NCBI GenBank assembly: GCA_963082975.1
Contig: OY720345.1
Coordinates: 25,366,611 to 25,430,610, forward strand
DNA length: 64,000 bases
DNA from: Labia minor
Lineage: Eukaryota > Arthropoda > Insecta > Dermaptera > Spongiphoridae
Reading direction: 5' to 3'
The translations under genes were made by a program, and so were the position numbers. Below are positions 25,201-32,095 of this stretch, one piece after another (position 1 is the first letter of the stretch; the number at the start of each line of letters is the position of its first letter). The notes beneath the pieces are model-generated. The model searched no databases, was not told the origin of the DNA, and saw only the letters and a list, made by a program, of their open reading frames with translations.

Positions 25201-26106
25201 AAATTTTTTAAAATATGAAATTAGTTTAAAATTGAGTTAAAACAATGAAATTTTTTAAATATTGATTATACATATCAATTTGGTGAATATGAATATTAAA
25301 TTATTATTACGAGTATTCTCTCTCTCTTAATTTAATTACCGTCAATGAAACGAAAAACTTAAACATTTTTATAAAATTAAATTAAATCTTTGTGTAAACA
25401 AAAAAATACAAATTGATAAAATCTTAAAAATAATTATGATACTTAAATATTATTTAATAGATAAAAAAAAAATTCCTCACAATCAATAATTTCCAATTTT
25501 AATATTTTAAATTTACAATATTCACAAAATTTAAATAACAATTAAATTAGTCGATAAATTAAGAATTATTAAAATACAAAATTATATTTTTTTAAGTAAA
25601 TTTCTAAAAAAAAATAATAATAAATGAATAGTTAATTTTCATAAAAATTAACATTTTTTGATAATCACTTATTTAATATATAAATCTTGTCTATATATGC
25701 TTTCATATACAAAATTATTTATTATAATAAAATTACTATTTCCTTTAAAAACAAATAGAAGAAATATCTAAAAGTTTTAACGAAAATATTATATTCATTG
25801 AATATTCGCTACTCTGTTGTTTTTGTATTTAAAATCAAAGTCCGAGTATTCATGAATTATATAAATATAATTAACATATTTTATTTATAATTGAGTTTTC
25901 AAATTTTTTTTTAGAAAATATTTCTGTAGAAAATTATTTGCAAAACATAATTTAGGTCACATCAACCAGGTTGCAAAAAAATAATTAAATTTATTATATT
26001 ATTGAAATTATTAATATGAATAATATTCTGTTTATAATTAATAAATAATTTTGTCACTTACCCATAATATCACAGATGAAGATATAGATGAACTTGAAAA
26101 ATCCAT
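1..26106 (-). CDS. GH9 endo-beta-1,4-glucanase (cellulase), 10 exons, 3' partial
   Basis: Secreted glycoside hydrolase family 9 enzyme expected to cut internal beta-1,4-glucan bonds of cellulose in gut or salivary secretion. Coding exons on the minus strand are 26106-26062, 7439-7253, 3669-3574, 3507-3419, 3172-3079, 1256-1079, 1000-838, 653-489, 366-227 and 76-1. All are bounded by AG/GT and the phases join without a break, giving 411 codons before the window ends. Residues 1 to about 24 form a signal peptide. The family block [14 protein letters not shown] is at about 73-86, with DAGD (catalytic base pair of Asp) at 77-80. Further GH9 blocks are [39 protein letters not shown] and [15 protein letters not shown]. 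The C-terminal block with the acid Glu lies outside the window. One oddity is that the usual H-x-R of the family signature reads H382-H-A384. Insects are known to carry endogenous intron-bearing GH9 genes, so no transfer from microbes need be invoked. Confidence 0.95.
227..366 (-). CDS. GH9 exon 9 (signature His region)
   Basis: 140 nt, acceptor TTATTTCAG, donor GTAACATA. Encodes [18 protein letters not shown] followed by [11 protein letters not shown]. The family signature expects Arg two residues after the first His; here it is Ala. Confidence 0.95.
489..653 (-). CDS. GH9 exon 8
   Basis: 165 nt, phase 0 at both ends, acceptor TTTTTTAG, donor GTAATGAA. Encodes [19 protein letters not shown] through [13 protein letters not shown], the GH9 segment that precedes the GRSFIVG block. 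Confidence 0.95.
838..1000 (-). CDS. GH9 exon 7 ([15 protein letters not shown] block)
   Basis: 163 nt, acceptor AATATTAG, donor GTAAGCAA. Encodes [17 protein letters not shown] and a region ending VAGVQ, all conserved in animal GH9 enzymes. Confidence 0.95.
1079..1256 (-). CDS. GH9 exon 6 ([14 protein letters not shown] block)
   Basis: 178 nt, acceptor ATCCTAG side at 1257-1260. Encodes [20 protein letters not shown] and [16 protein letters not shown]. The donor that keeps the frame is GA|GTCAAT, a weak variant of the usual GTAAGT. It is chosen because joining to exon 7 restores [11 protein letters not shown], the expected GH9 sequence. Confidence 0.9.
1257..3078 (-). other. GH9 intron 5 with a mariner insertion
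   Basis: 1.8-kb intron between exons 5 and 6. Apart from the mariner relic at 1817-2653 it is low-complexity AT-rich DNA in which I see no other feature. Confidence 0.85.
1817..2653 (-). mobile_element. mariner-family element, internally deleted
   Basis: 837 bp between terminal inverted repeats CTAGGTTGTTCAATAAG (left) and CTATGTTGTTCAATAAG (right, reverse complement), flanked by TA on both sides (1815-1816, 2654-2655). The minus strand keeps the N-terminal helix-turn-helix half (about 2416-2141, with [15 protein letters not shown] and DDPREGRP) and the C-terminal end (about 2120-1875, with [19 protein letters not shown] and [11 protein letters not shown]). The central catalytic part is missing, and the reading frame is broken. 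A full mariner is about 1.3 kb, so roughly a third is lost. It cannot make active transposase. Confidence 0.92.
3079..3172 (-). CDS. GH9 exon 5 (AFWGRPED block)
   Basis: 94 nt, acceptor TTTTAG, donor GTTTGTTA, ending CAT-CCA-G in phase 1. Encodes [20 protein letters not shown], the conserved substrate-cleft segment with the WGRPE motif. Confidence 0.95.
3419..3507 (-). CDS. GH9 exon 4 ([14 protein letters not shown] block)
   Basis: 89 nt after acceptor ATTTTTAG, ending TATGGTCAG-type codons (YGQ) before donor GTAAATAT. Carries [13 protein letters not shown], the GH9 helix with a conserved Tyr/Phe pair. Confidence 0.95.
3574..3669 (-). CDS. GH9 exon 3 (AGDFVKFG block)
   Basis: 96 nt after acceptor TTTCAG, ending GCT-GCA-G before donor GTAATAAT. 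Completes DAGD and continues [19 protein letters not shown], the conserved strand following the catalytic base in GH9. Confidence 0.95.
4893..5431 (-). mobile_element. mariner-family element, deletion derivative
   Basis: About 540 bp with inverted termini containing TGACAAAAAAGTTTC (left) and its counterpart at 5412-5430, with TA next to each end. The minus strand (about 5252-4956) keeps the C-terminal transposase half: [13 protein letters not shown] holds the second catalytic Asp, and [13 protein letters not shown] the third. An upstream piece reading [12 protein letters not shown]-like sequence lies in a shifted frame with a stop. The N-terminal half is gone. The ends are accurate to a few bases because the right side merges into an (AT)n tract. 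Confidence 0.85.
5470..6266 (-). mobile_element. mariner-family element, deletion derivative
   Basis: About 797 bp with inverted repeats starting CGAGGTGTGTTC and containing AAGTAAGGTGAC at both ends. TA follows the right end (6267-6268) and a mutated CA precedes the left. The minus strand codes for a helix-turn-helix part ([15 protein letters not shown], about 5900-5820) fused directly to a later transposase part ([16 protein letters not shown]). The last C-terminal residues (GDYFEGD-like) lie at about 5560-5530. All catalytic residues are deleted. It lies only 40 bp from the neighbouring element at 4893-5431. Confidence 0.88.
7253..7439 (-). CDS. GH9 exon 2 (mature N-terminus and DAGD start)
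   Basis: 187 nt after acceptor TTTTGTAG, ending GAT-G before donor GTAAAATC (phase 1). Encodes the end of the signal peptide, then [28 protein letters not shown] and [10 protein letters not shown], all typical GH9 N-terminal blocks. The catalytic Asp 77 is the last full codon. Confidence 0.95.
7562..8476. mobile_element. hAT-type MITE with a nested Helentron-like repeat
   Basis: Ends are CAGTGATTCTCAACC at the left and the same sequence inverted at the right. They are flanked by a perfect 8-bp target duplication CCTTAGAT (7554-7561 and 8477-8484), diagnostic of hAT superfamily insertion. The MITE's own sequence is about 315 bp, including GC-rich inner arms (ACCGCGGCACAC / GTGCCGCGG). It is split by a 600-bp family A repeat inserted at 7747-8346. 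No transposase is coded. Confidence 0.92.
7747..8346 (+). mobile_element. family A Helentron-like repeat, full length, copy 1
   Basis: 600 bp. It starts ACTATCTCGCCAGAGATAGT, a hairpin, carries a (GT/GTAT)n tract near 7868-7890, and ends with GCGAGAAAGTCGAGTGGAG then ACACTCCAG. The 3' part repeats the inverse complement of the 5' start (ACTATCTCGC / GCGAGATAGT, here one base changed), followed by a terminal hairpin TGGAG-ACA-CTCCA. The preceding base is T and the base after CTCCAGA is T. Inserted inside a hAT MITE, so it is younger than the MITE. Confidence 0.8.
9622..10593. mobile_element. cluster of family B repeats in opposite orientations
   Basis: A 5' fragment in plus orientation (9622-9720, starting ACCGACCGACGATAG) is interrupted by a reversed copy beginning with the 3' terminal hairpin (9721 on, GACCTG-TGGC-CAGGTC). 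This reads to the (GGAC)n microsatellite near 10204-10222. From about 10253 a third, plus-oriented 3' half runs to AGGTCAACTTA at 10593. The reversed and forward halves form a large imperfect inverted repeat. Both carry paired TGACGTCA motifs. Confidence 0.7.
10712..10984 (+). mobile_element. family B repeat, internally deleted
   Basis: Begins ACCGTGTGACGATAG, a variant of the family B start, continues with GGTATTGTTTTCACACCAAAT, and ends with the CCGTCGGTCTG then CACATGTCAACTTA 3' terminus. The middle is scrambled and shortened to 270 bp. Confidence 0.65.
11749..11954. mobile_element. 206-bp MITE of the Tigger/pogo type
   Basis: Termini CAGTGATGCCTCGC and, inverted, CAGTGGTGCCAGGAG. It is flanked by TA on each side (11747-11748, 11955-11956). 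Internal repeats of CGCATAACGAAC and its inverse lie close to both ends. It is GC-richer than its surroundings. The CAGTG-start plus TA target fits pogo/Tigger-like DNA elements. No coding capacity. Confidence 0.7.
12457..12966 (-). mobile_element. family B repeat, reversed
   Basis: Reads on the minus strand from ACCGACCGACGATAGTAAGG at 12966 through a (GTCC)n microsatellite at 12826-12843 and one intact TGACGTCA near 12530. The 3' terminal hairpin is missing: it is joined at 12420-12456 to other repeat sequence. About 510 bp. Confidence 0.65.
12972..13444 (-). mobile_element. family C repeat (diverged relative of family A)
   Basis: On the minus strand it begins ACTTTCCCGCATACTTCG with a hairpin ATACTTC...GAAGTAT, continues CGACTTCGAGATTTCGAT, then a (TGTG)(TATG)n microsatellite (13262-13320). 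It then reads CTTCCGGTTAACCGATTTTG type sequence. The order and spacing parallel family A (hairpin, GATGTTGAGATTTTGATG, CATTTT...GTCTGTGTGTG, microsatellite). Its 3' terminus is not recognisable. A second fragment lies at 44511-44800. Confidence 0.55.
13262..13320. repeat. (TACA)n / (CA)n microsatellite
   Basis: About twelve TACA units followed by CA dinucleotides, forming the microsatellite core of the family C repeat. Confidence 0.95.
13648..14236 (+). mobile_element. family A Helentron-like repeat, full length, copy 2
   Basis: 589 bp, from ACTATCTCGCAAGAGATAGT to GCGAGATAGTCGAGTGGAG then ACACTCCAG. Preceded by T and followed by CT. The inner GTGTGTGTATGTATGTA tract and the TTACCTACAACGTTTTGATT block match the other copies. 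Confidence 0.8.
15930..16496 (-). mobile_element. family A Helentron-like repeat, reversed, copy 3
   Basis: 567 bp on the minus strand, ending (left) with CTGGAGTGTCTCCACTCGAC and starting (right) with ACTATCTCTTGCG. The 5' hairpin has lost a few bases relative to other copies. It abuts a SINE copy at 16504. Confidence 0.8.
16504..16700 (-). mobile_element. tRNA-derived SINE, 5' truncated
   Basis: The minus strand shows the SINE body shared with the copies at 21111-21387 and 63770-64000 (blocks CTATGGGACGGAGTCAA, TAGCGCCTCCGATC, TTGATAAGCTTTGTCC). The tRNA-like head is absent. Confidence 0.75.
17131..17252 (+). mobile_element. family A repeat, 3' end fragment
   Basis: Only the AT-rich tail and the 3' terminus GCGAGATAGTCGAGTGGGG then ACACTCCAG are present, 122 bp. 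Upstream 16970-17120 is GC-richer unique sequence containing GCATATACCAAGCGC and two inverted CACATG/CATGTG motifs, unassigned. Confidence 0.7.
17801..19572 (+). mobile_element. family DE repeat, long copy
   Basis: Starts TCTTATCTTATTATGCTAGC, has a (CTAT)n tract at 17836-17850 and the shared block GGTTCTCAAAAACCGCTCTA. It ends with TAAGTACCGAGCCGAGGCTC then GGGGTCCCGGTAC, a GC hairpin. The same start and end bound the reversed copies at 49670-50996 and 52239-53438. This copy is 1.8 kb, with extra sequence in the middle including a palindrome at 18848-18998. No coding sequence was recognised. Confidence 0.55.
18848..18998. repeat. 150-bp palindrome inside a DE repeat
   Basis: Arms of about 65-70 bp (AACTGTTTTATAAATTATCT... 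and its inverse ending ATAAAACAGTT) flank a short centre. Both arms contain AATATATATTTATTATGT and TGAAGTTCATTTC-type sequence. Confidence 0.8.
19740..20309 (+). mobile_element. family A Helentron-like repeat, copy 5
   Basis: 570 bp, start ACTATCTCGCCAGAAAATTT, end GCGAGATAGTCGAATGGAG then AGTCACTCCAC. Its 5' hairpin arm has been lost by a small deletion also seen in the copy at 42675, so those two may form a subfamily. Confidence 0.8.
20640..20775. other. GC-richer unassigned segment
   Basis: About 130 bp of clearly higher GC content (GTGGTGTCCGCCGCACTGC and following) inside very AT-rich intron. No open frame longer than about 40 codons and no match to the repeats named here. Possibly a fragment of another retroelement. 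Confidence 0.3.
21111..21387 (-). mobile_element. tRNA-derived SINE, near full length
   Basis: Minus-strand copy beginning GCGCCACAGGGTGAGAGG with an A-box-like TTAGCGAAGCTGC. About 30-35 bases on, CCAGGGATGAAGTCCC sits at the B-box position. It is followed by the SINE body and a T-rich tail (21085-21110). Polymerase III promoter boxes are partly degenerate, so this is probably a dead copy. It is not a tRNA gene: no cloverleaf beyond the T arm can be drawn. Confidence 0.7.
22320..22560 (+). other. unassigned island of higher GC with a 67-codon open frame
   Basis: Sequence complexity and GC rise sharply compared with the surrounding intron. The plus strand holds ATG at 22329 followed by 67 codons ([20 protein letters not shown] at the start, [20 protein letters not shown] near the end). 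No domain is recognised, the frame is not bounded by clear splice sites, and codon composition is not decisive. It could be a non-coding RNA, a fragment of an unknown retroelement, or a small host gene nested in the cellulase intron. Confidence 0.25.
22928..23410 (+). mobile_element. family DE repeat fragment with internal duplication
   Basis: Starts TTATCTTATTATACTAGAGG as in the long DE copy, then follows ATTCACACCAGAAATAATTT. It contains two successive versions (about 23038-23215 and 23223-23390) of a block beginning TTTATTAGTTTTTTCTTAAT. No 3' hairpin end. Confidence 0.5.
23978..24536 (+). mobile_element. family A repeat, 5' truncated, copy 6
   Basis: Begins inside the family at ATTCGATGTCGAGATTTTGA and runs to the 3' terminus GAGAGATAGTCGAGTGGAG then ACAGTCCAG. 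The first ~40 bp including the 5' hairpin are missing. Confidence 0.78.
26062..26106 (-). CDS. GH9 exon 1 (start codon, first half of signal peptide)
   Basis: Fifteen codons from ATG at 26106-26104 to TGG, followed by donor GTAAGTG. The short serine-rich stretch [15 protein letters not shown] joins in phase 0 to the hydrophobic LLLVCVAGS of exon 2, which together make a convincing signal peptide. The start was chosen for this fit and for the strong donor. No other ATG in a compatible frame was found next to exon 2. Confidence 0.8.
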
Positions 26107-26255
26107 TTTTATTTTGGAATTTTTGAATTGTTTTTTTTCCTATTTTTTTTTTTTTTGTTTTGTATTTTTTTCACACAATTTCTAACATATTTCCATAAAT
26201 TTGCAAAAATGTAGAATTATGATATAAATGACATGTTGGAGTTCTATTTATATTA

Positions 26256-26286
<31 letters not shown>

Positions 26287-26610
26287 TAAAATATCAAATG
26301 AATAAGAAAGGCGGTTTCAGGTAAGAAACGAGTGAATTGTGGATGAATGAGCCCAGAATAGGGGAACCACTTGTCGGGTTGAGCCACTACTGAAAGGAAA
26401 CGCCGCGCAACGGCTGAGGCTTTCCCTTTTGCGCTCTCCCCCCCCCCTCCCGCTCCTTCACTATCTCCTCCGCCCCCGCCGCTTTCATATTCACTTCTCC
26501 TTCTTAACGAACGCGACGACGTCCTGTTCCGTCTTCATAGTCTGGCATTCCCTCGAATCTCGATATCCATCCTCCTCCGAATTGGATGCAAATTTGTTTG
26601 CAAATTAGCA
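26107..26610 (-). promoter_or_regulatory. 5' leader and probable promoter of the GH9 gene
   Basis: Upstream of the exon 1 ATG lies an AT-rich part with (AT)n at 26258-26278, then a GC-rich block (26390-26600) that contrasts with the region. On the minus strand it contains TTTCAGTAGTGG at about 26385-26395, a match to the arthropod TCAGT initiator, about 285 nt before the ATG. It also holds poly-purine tracts and an octamer-like ATGCAAAT at 26586-26593 (plus strand). The transcription start is inferred, not demonstrated. Confidence 0.5.
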
Positions 26611-27296
26611 AACGCATTCCAATGATGTTTTTCCTTGTATGCTCATTGTTGGGGGAGGGGAGAAGGAAGCTAAACGTGTCCAAATGCTACCGATTTTTTT
26701 TCACGATTTCATAGAATTGCTCCCGGATTTTCTTGAAAGAATATCATGTTTCATGGCATACAAAATTGATCTATAAGAAATTTGGTTCATTTACTAATTT
26801 GAAGTTAGTGGAAATTAGTAAATTAGTATCATCATTATTTTTTATACTACATCTATAATATTGCCTAAAGGCTTATCTGTTTATCTTGTTCATAAATTTC
26901 TGAATATATGACTTTCCTTATAAATATAGAAAAATATTATTTTTAATCAATATTAAAAAATAAAATATTAAACATTATTGATACTTCATCTTTCACTTAA
27001 ATATAATAAAAATATTTCAGGGTGTATATTTTTATTATATCCATTCTCTTCCAATTTTATTGATTGATTTCTTATTCTTTGGTAATTTCTTTTCTAGGAC
27101 ATCTCCATGCTATATTGACTTTTCCTATTCTCAACAATTTCCCTTTAAAGCGAAAATTTATTAAGGTACAAATTCGCAACCGGGATTATTTGCTCTATAT
27201 AGCAATAAATTCCCTATGAGACCGTTTTTTGATTTAAGAAAAAAAATATTTATTAATATACCAAATATATGAATTATTTATGTATATATATTCATA
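26611..27296. other. AT-rich intergenic DNA, nothing recognised
   Basis: No open frame of note and no repeat in common with the rest of the window, apart from a GGGGGAGGGGAGAAGGAAG purine tract at 26651-26669. Confidence 0.6.
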
Positions 27297-27804
27297 AACG
27301 AGGGCAGGTCAATAAGTCCGCAACTTTTTGAATTTCTCGTCTCTTAAATGAAATGGCAACACTGATCCTGTCAGCAGGCAACTATCAGCTGACTCCTGTC
27401 GAAATTTAAACCAGCTGGGTCTTTTGGTTTTTGTTTGACATCTATTAATAGCAGACTATCTCGTGTTTGAGAAGAAAATGAAAAAAGTGAATTTCCATGA
27501 AAATCCATGAATTGGAATACGAATTCTCCGGATTTAGCAACGAGTGACAATTTCTAGTTTCCTAAGATGAAGAAATGTCTCGGTGGAAAGAAATTTGACT
27601 CCAACGATGAAATCATCTTACAAACAAATACCTATTTTGATGTCCTCAACAAATCTTATATTTTTGGAAGGGATAAAAAAATTGAAGAAACTTTGGAAGT
27701 GTACAGAGTTCAAAGGAGAATACGTTGAAAAATAAAATATTTTTTTATCCAAAAACCTGTATTTCATTCCAAAAGTTACGGATTTATTGATTCTGCCCTC
27801 GAAT
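27297..27804 (+). mobile_element. mariner-family relic, deletion derivative
   Basis: About 508 bp with inverted ends containing CGAGGGCAG (left) and CTGCCCTCG (right), and TA close to both sides. The plus strand at about 27525-27740 can be read as the C-terminal third of a mariner transposase: SPDLATSDN, then PKMKKCLGGKKFDSNDEII, then DVLNKSYIFGR. Stops and frame changes interrupt it. The N-terminal two thirds are reduced to scraps. Exact ends are uncertain by a few bases. Confidence 0.75.
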
Positions 27805-28565
27805 TACATTTATCTATGTCAGAAAATAGATAATTGATATGATTAGTGATTATTAATAATTTTAAACTTTATAATTTATCTCTTTTTCTGGTATAGAAAA
27901 TACAAGTTACGAGAACGTGAATCTCGATAAAAATAATAATAATAATAGGAACCATAACTTGAAGCCTACAAATAAAGAAAAAATGAAACTTAGGAAATAT
28001 TTAATAATTGATAATTACTAGAAATCTTTTTTATATAATAGCACATTTGTTGATGATCAAATTGTAAGGAATAGGTTTCTGCTGTTATTTTCAACTCATG
28101 AAGCTGCACAGCCAAATAACCATTTGTATAAACTGCAAGATATTTTTACAAGGTTTACAAGACAGGGTTTACAGGGTTTCTTGTTCAGTTTTAATAAGGG
28201 ACTATCAGTAGTTATCTTTCTAGGAGGTCAACTGGTCAGACAATAGAAAAAATATTTTTGTGTTTTGTGATATTATTGATTACATTTTTAGAAAGCTATT
28301 AAATTCTGTTAGGTCCATAATGAAGATACTGGAAAAATGGTAGTTACCGATAATTTTTATACGAATGTACCATGATGAATTAAAATGAAAGATCATACCC
28401 ATCATCACTTTACTAAAATAGCAGAAAAGTTGTGGATAGTTGAAAATGTTGTTTCACATATATGCCATATCATCATAGATACTCGTTTTTTTTAATAAAA
28501 AATATATTTTATAAAAAAATCAAACTAAATCGGCTTTTTAATATTTATTTAATTCTATTTTGATA

Positions 28566-29275
28566 ATTAATTACCAGACACTTTCGAAATTCAGCATGGG
28601 TTAAAACTAGGAGACGTTCTATCACCAATTTTATTTGATTTAGCATTAGAATACGTGATTAGACAAATTAGGAAGAAGAACGAAATCTAATTAGGCAAAA
28701 AATTCAAGTAATAGGTTACGCGGACGATTTAAATATAATAGGAGCCTCGATAATCTCAATTAAAGATACGGTAGAAAAATTGATAGACGCCGGAAAAGAG
28801 GTGGGACTTGAAATAAATAGTGCTAAACAAATATAGTGGTGTATTATTAACACACAAAATCTTAACATATAAGCATAGATTTTGAAAATGTATTAAAAAT
28901 ATAAATAGGGTTCTGAAACCACAAAGAATAATAATATTCGAGGAGAATTTAAATCGAGGTTGCAATGGGGTAACGTCTGTTATCTTGCACCATAGGGGCT
29001 TATCTCGTTAAAATTAAAATATATAAAACAAATATTTTGCGGGTTGTATTATATGGGTAAAAGGTGTGATCTATGACCTTGGGAGACGAGAGTAGATTTA
29101 GAGTATTTGAAAATAAGATTCTTTGCAGCATTTATAGACCAAGGCAAGGTGAGGTCACCTGGAAATGACGGAGTCTGCATAACGATGAATTGTATGAGCT
29201 CTATGTATCTCCAGGCATAGTTAGGGTGGTTGCTAAACTTTCGATTTCCGTAGAACCTCTGAGATTAGATTTTGA
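28566..29275 (+). pseudogene. RTE-like LINE reverse transcriptase fragment
   Basis: Degenerate coding for the central reverse transcriptase of a non-LTR retrotransposon. HGLKLGDVLSPILFDLALE and, after one stop, VIGYADDLNIIGA show the polymerase Y-A-D-D active site. GKEVGLEINSAKQ follows. From 28970 a later part resembling SRLQWGN...YHA and LGDESRFRVFENKILC can be read in other frames. The same element type recurs at 31471, 41655 and 51545. Stops and frameshifts make it non-functional. Confidence 0.8.
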
Positions 29276-30255
29276 TATTTTCTTCTAATAAGAACAGCCA
29301 ACATCTTAATAAGAAAATGGATATTCTAGGGGCCAATGATTAATTATTTTTTTTATAATATTATAAATATATTCAAATATTTAAGAACACTTTCCTCGTA
29401 AATTCCAATGAAACATTTTTAAAACATTTACCAATCCTTCTATTTTGTCAACATAATCAATCAATATATTTTTTATAATATGAATTTGCATTAAGCTTTG
29501 CAAATTTTTCTTACAAATAATATATTAAATTTAAATTTTTATATTAAAGTAATTATATATAATTTATATGACAATTTCCATGATTTATTAATATTATATT
29601 TTTATATATGTTATATTTTTACATGAAAATAATTATTATGTTAATTACTTTAATAAATAACGACAATAAAACAAGTATTGGAAAATTTTCAAATTAATTT
29701 TATACAAAAATTACCTAAAAGGAAATTTTCAATGAAATCATGTTCAAGATTTATTAGATTAAATTTATTTACATATTTATAACCCTTGTCGGTATATAAT
29801 TTTATAGGATAATTTTTTGGGAAACCCCTCTCCATTTATTATTTATCGTGATAATTTCTACCCCCTTAAGCGCTTATAGCCTACATAAAATAATAATATA
29901 CATTTTAAACTAATCAAATAATTGTTTATTGCCTGGAGCGCCTGAATCTTATGCAATAGGATAAACGTTACAATGTCAATTATTCAGATAAATAACCCAT
30001 AAAAAAATAATGTTATATAAAAAAGCAAACATTTTTTTCATCTGAAAATTTAAAATGATAAAAAGTATTTTTTACCAATAAATAATATTCAACTTCTTGT
30101 AATGCTTGTTTATTTTATTCAATAAATTAAATAATTTTAAGAACTCTAATTTAATTCTTGATTTTTTCTTGATTTAATTTATTTAAACCAATAAAGAATA
30201 AAATCAAGCTAACAATTTTTATTAAAACAAATAACACACATAATATTAGAAAATG
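29276..30255. other. AT-rich intergenic DNA, nothing recognised
   Basis: About 1 kb with no open frame of note and no recognised repeat. The strand asymmetry is low and runs of T and A dominate. Confidence 0.6.
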
Positions 30256-30700
30256 AACTGTGGCCAGGCACAGAACAGACCGAAGATTTGAAATAAATTA
30301 ATTTCCAAACAACATTATATGTATATAATTATATATAAAGTATAAAAAAAACATTTAAAAACTTGAATTAGAATGACTAAATTATATTATTTTTGTTTTT
30401 ATTTTTAGTTTAATTATTCAATTATTAATTACTACTATATTTTAAATGAAATATTTTCCGACAATGAATATTAAATTAATACTTTGTAAACTACCACTTC
30501 TAGTTTCCGGATATACACCAAAAGTTGAAGAATTCATGCTACTGATGCATTAAGTAAATATATCAAATTTTATCAATCCGTTGAGCCGTTCAAACTGCAC
30601 ACGTTTATAGAGACACACAACGGACGGACGGACAGATATGCTAAAAATTCTTTTTTCAGTTAACAGAATGCATGATTCGTGGAGATATGTAAAAATCTCC
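30256..30700 (-). mobile_element. family B repeat, reversed, diverged
   Basis: Left end AACTGTGGCCAGGCACAGAAC corresponds to the 3' terminus on the minus strand. The middle contains the ATACACCAAAAGTTG and GATGCATTAAGTAAATAT blocks and a short GGAC tract (30622-30634). The 5' end is lost after GGAGATATGTAAAAATCTCC. The TGACGTCA-bearing block is deleted. Confidence 0.65.
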
Positions 30701-30949
30701 AATTCTATAATTTTTCTCAATTATTTCCTAAAGACCATCTACCCAAATCTTTATTATATATATGTATACATAAATTTCTATTGTAAATAAATTTTTTCTC
30801 TAATTTTGATTAGAAATAGTTTCTTTTGACATTTGGCAAATCAACCGGTAGTCTTTATATCTCTCGATATTTAAATGAGAGCGTGACATTGACTCCCATT
30901 TTATTCTCTATAATTACCCAAATTAGATTGATTCGCGTGTCTTGGAAAA

Positions 30950-31178
30950 TATCCTCTCCTTTCCTCTCTCTCTTTCTCTCTCCTTTCTCTTTTCTCATTA
31001 AACATTGATCGTTATTTGACGGCTGAACAAGAGCCCGATGACGAATCTCGTCTGATCCCAAGAAATCCACACTCATTACGCCGATTGCGCTATATAATGA
31101 AAGAAAAAATAACCAACACATAACAAACGGCAAACGAGAATCAATTTTGGGATTGCAAGTCGTGCCAACACGATGCAA
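30950..31178. other. complex non-repeat island with a long pyrimidine tract
   Basis: A 45-bp C/T-only tract (30953-30999 on plus, GA-rich on minus) is followed by about 180 bp of unique, GC-richer sequence. On plus an open stretch reads DRYLTAEQEPDDESRLIP from about 31007. On minus an open stretch from 31121 reads MCWLFFLSLYSAIGVMSV, signal-peptide-like, and a pyrimidine-AG acceptor-like site precedes 31091. Neither can be tied to a known family. Possibly an exon or regulatory element of a host gene. Confidence 0.25.
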
Positions 31179-31470
31179 CTTGAAGTTTCAGCGTTGTATT
31201 CTTTTTTTTTCTTAGTTAAAAATTACAGAAATTATTATAGCCGGTTTTGGTTAAAATTGACTAACCAAAGTATAGTAGTTTACACGAAAAATAATAATAA
31301 TTATTTTTTTTTTCTATCTTTGATATGCTAATGTTAAGATAATTGAAACAAGAGATTTAAAAGGGAAATAAATTTTGAGATTATAAAATTGAATGTATAT
31401 ATGTATGTATTAAATCTCTACAAGTTAGTTATCTTTATTTAATGTATAATATTTTGTGGACAATGGGATA

Positions 31471-32095
31471 TCTAGGGTTTGTTACAGGCAATATTGGGAA
31501 AGGTAAGAAAGGTAAATAAAATCACGAAAGATAATAATATCGAAGAAGAATTTAAATGGAGGTTGGAATCGGATAAGGCCTGTTATCATGCAGTAAAGGG
31601 GCTTATCTCAACAAAATTATTGTCAAAGGAAATACAAAATTAAAATATATAAAATAATTATTTTGGTGGTTGTATTATATGGGAGTGAGGCATGGTATAT
31701 GACCTTAGGAGACGAGAGTAGATTTAGTGTATTTGAAAATAGGATTCTTCGCAGCTTTTTTGGACCAAAGAAAGATGAGTTCGCCAAGAAATAGCGGAAC
31801 TGCATAACGACGAATTGCATGATCTCTATACATCTCCAGATATAATTAAGGTTATAGAGAAGGTAGGACAGGACACGTGGCTAGAATGGGAGAGGAAAGA
31901 ATGGCGAAAAACATATTGGTGGGGAGACCGATTTGGAAACGTCCGGTTGGAAGACCAAGAATACGGTGGACAATGTAAGAAGGAACGTGAAAGAGATGGA
32001 AGAAGGTAGGGGTTGGAAGGTTGTGGCTCAGAAATGTGGTTGCTGCGGCCATGAACTTTCGAGTTTCGCAGAGCCACAGAAATAAATAGAAGAAA
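31471..32095 (+). pseudogene. RTE-like LINE, C-terminal fragment
   Basis: Plus strand carries the degenerate C-terminal part of a LINE polyprotein in shifting frames. It shows VLYGSEAWYMTLGDESRFSV, ENRILRSFFGPKKDE, then ELHNDELHDLYTSPDIIKVI, and a downstream arginine/glycine/proline-rich region ending EMEEGRGWKVVAQK. The order is that of RTE-type elements (the tail after the polymerase thumb). Multiple stops. Confidence 0.8.

Larger units (their letters stand above)
7440..26061 (-). other. GH9 intron 1, 18.6 kb, repeat-filled
   Basis: Single intron from the GTAAGTG donor at 26061 to the TTTTGTAG acceptor at 7440. It holds a hAT MITE, six Helentron-like family A copies, a cluster of family B copies, family C and DE repeats, a Tigger-like MITE and two SINEs, each listed separately. 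Stretches without a listed element (8485-9620, 10985-11740, 14240-15925, 17255-17800, 20310-20640, 21390-22250, 24540-26060) are AT-rich with no gene-like signal that I can see. Confidence 0.8.

Noticed and set aside
1-26106. Cellulase as a gene transferred from a gut bacterium
   Set aside because: Nine spliceosomal introns and insect-type GH9 sequence point to an endogenous animal gene.
30826-31008. 60-codon plus frame MTFGKSTGSLYISRYL...
   Set aside because: Ends in a translated pyrimidine tract and shows no domain.
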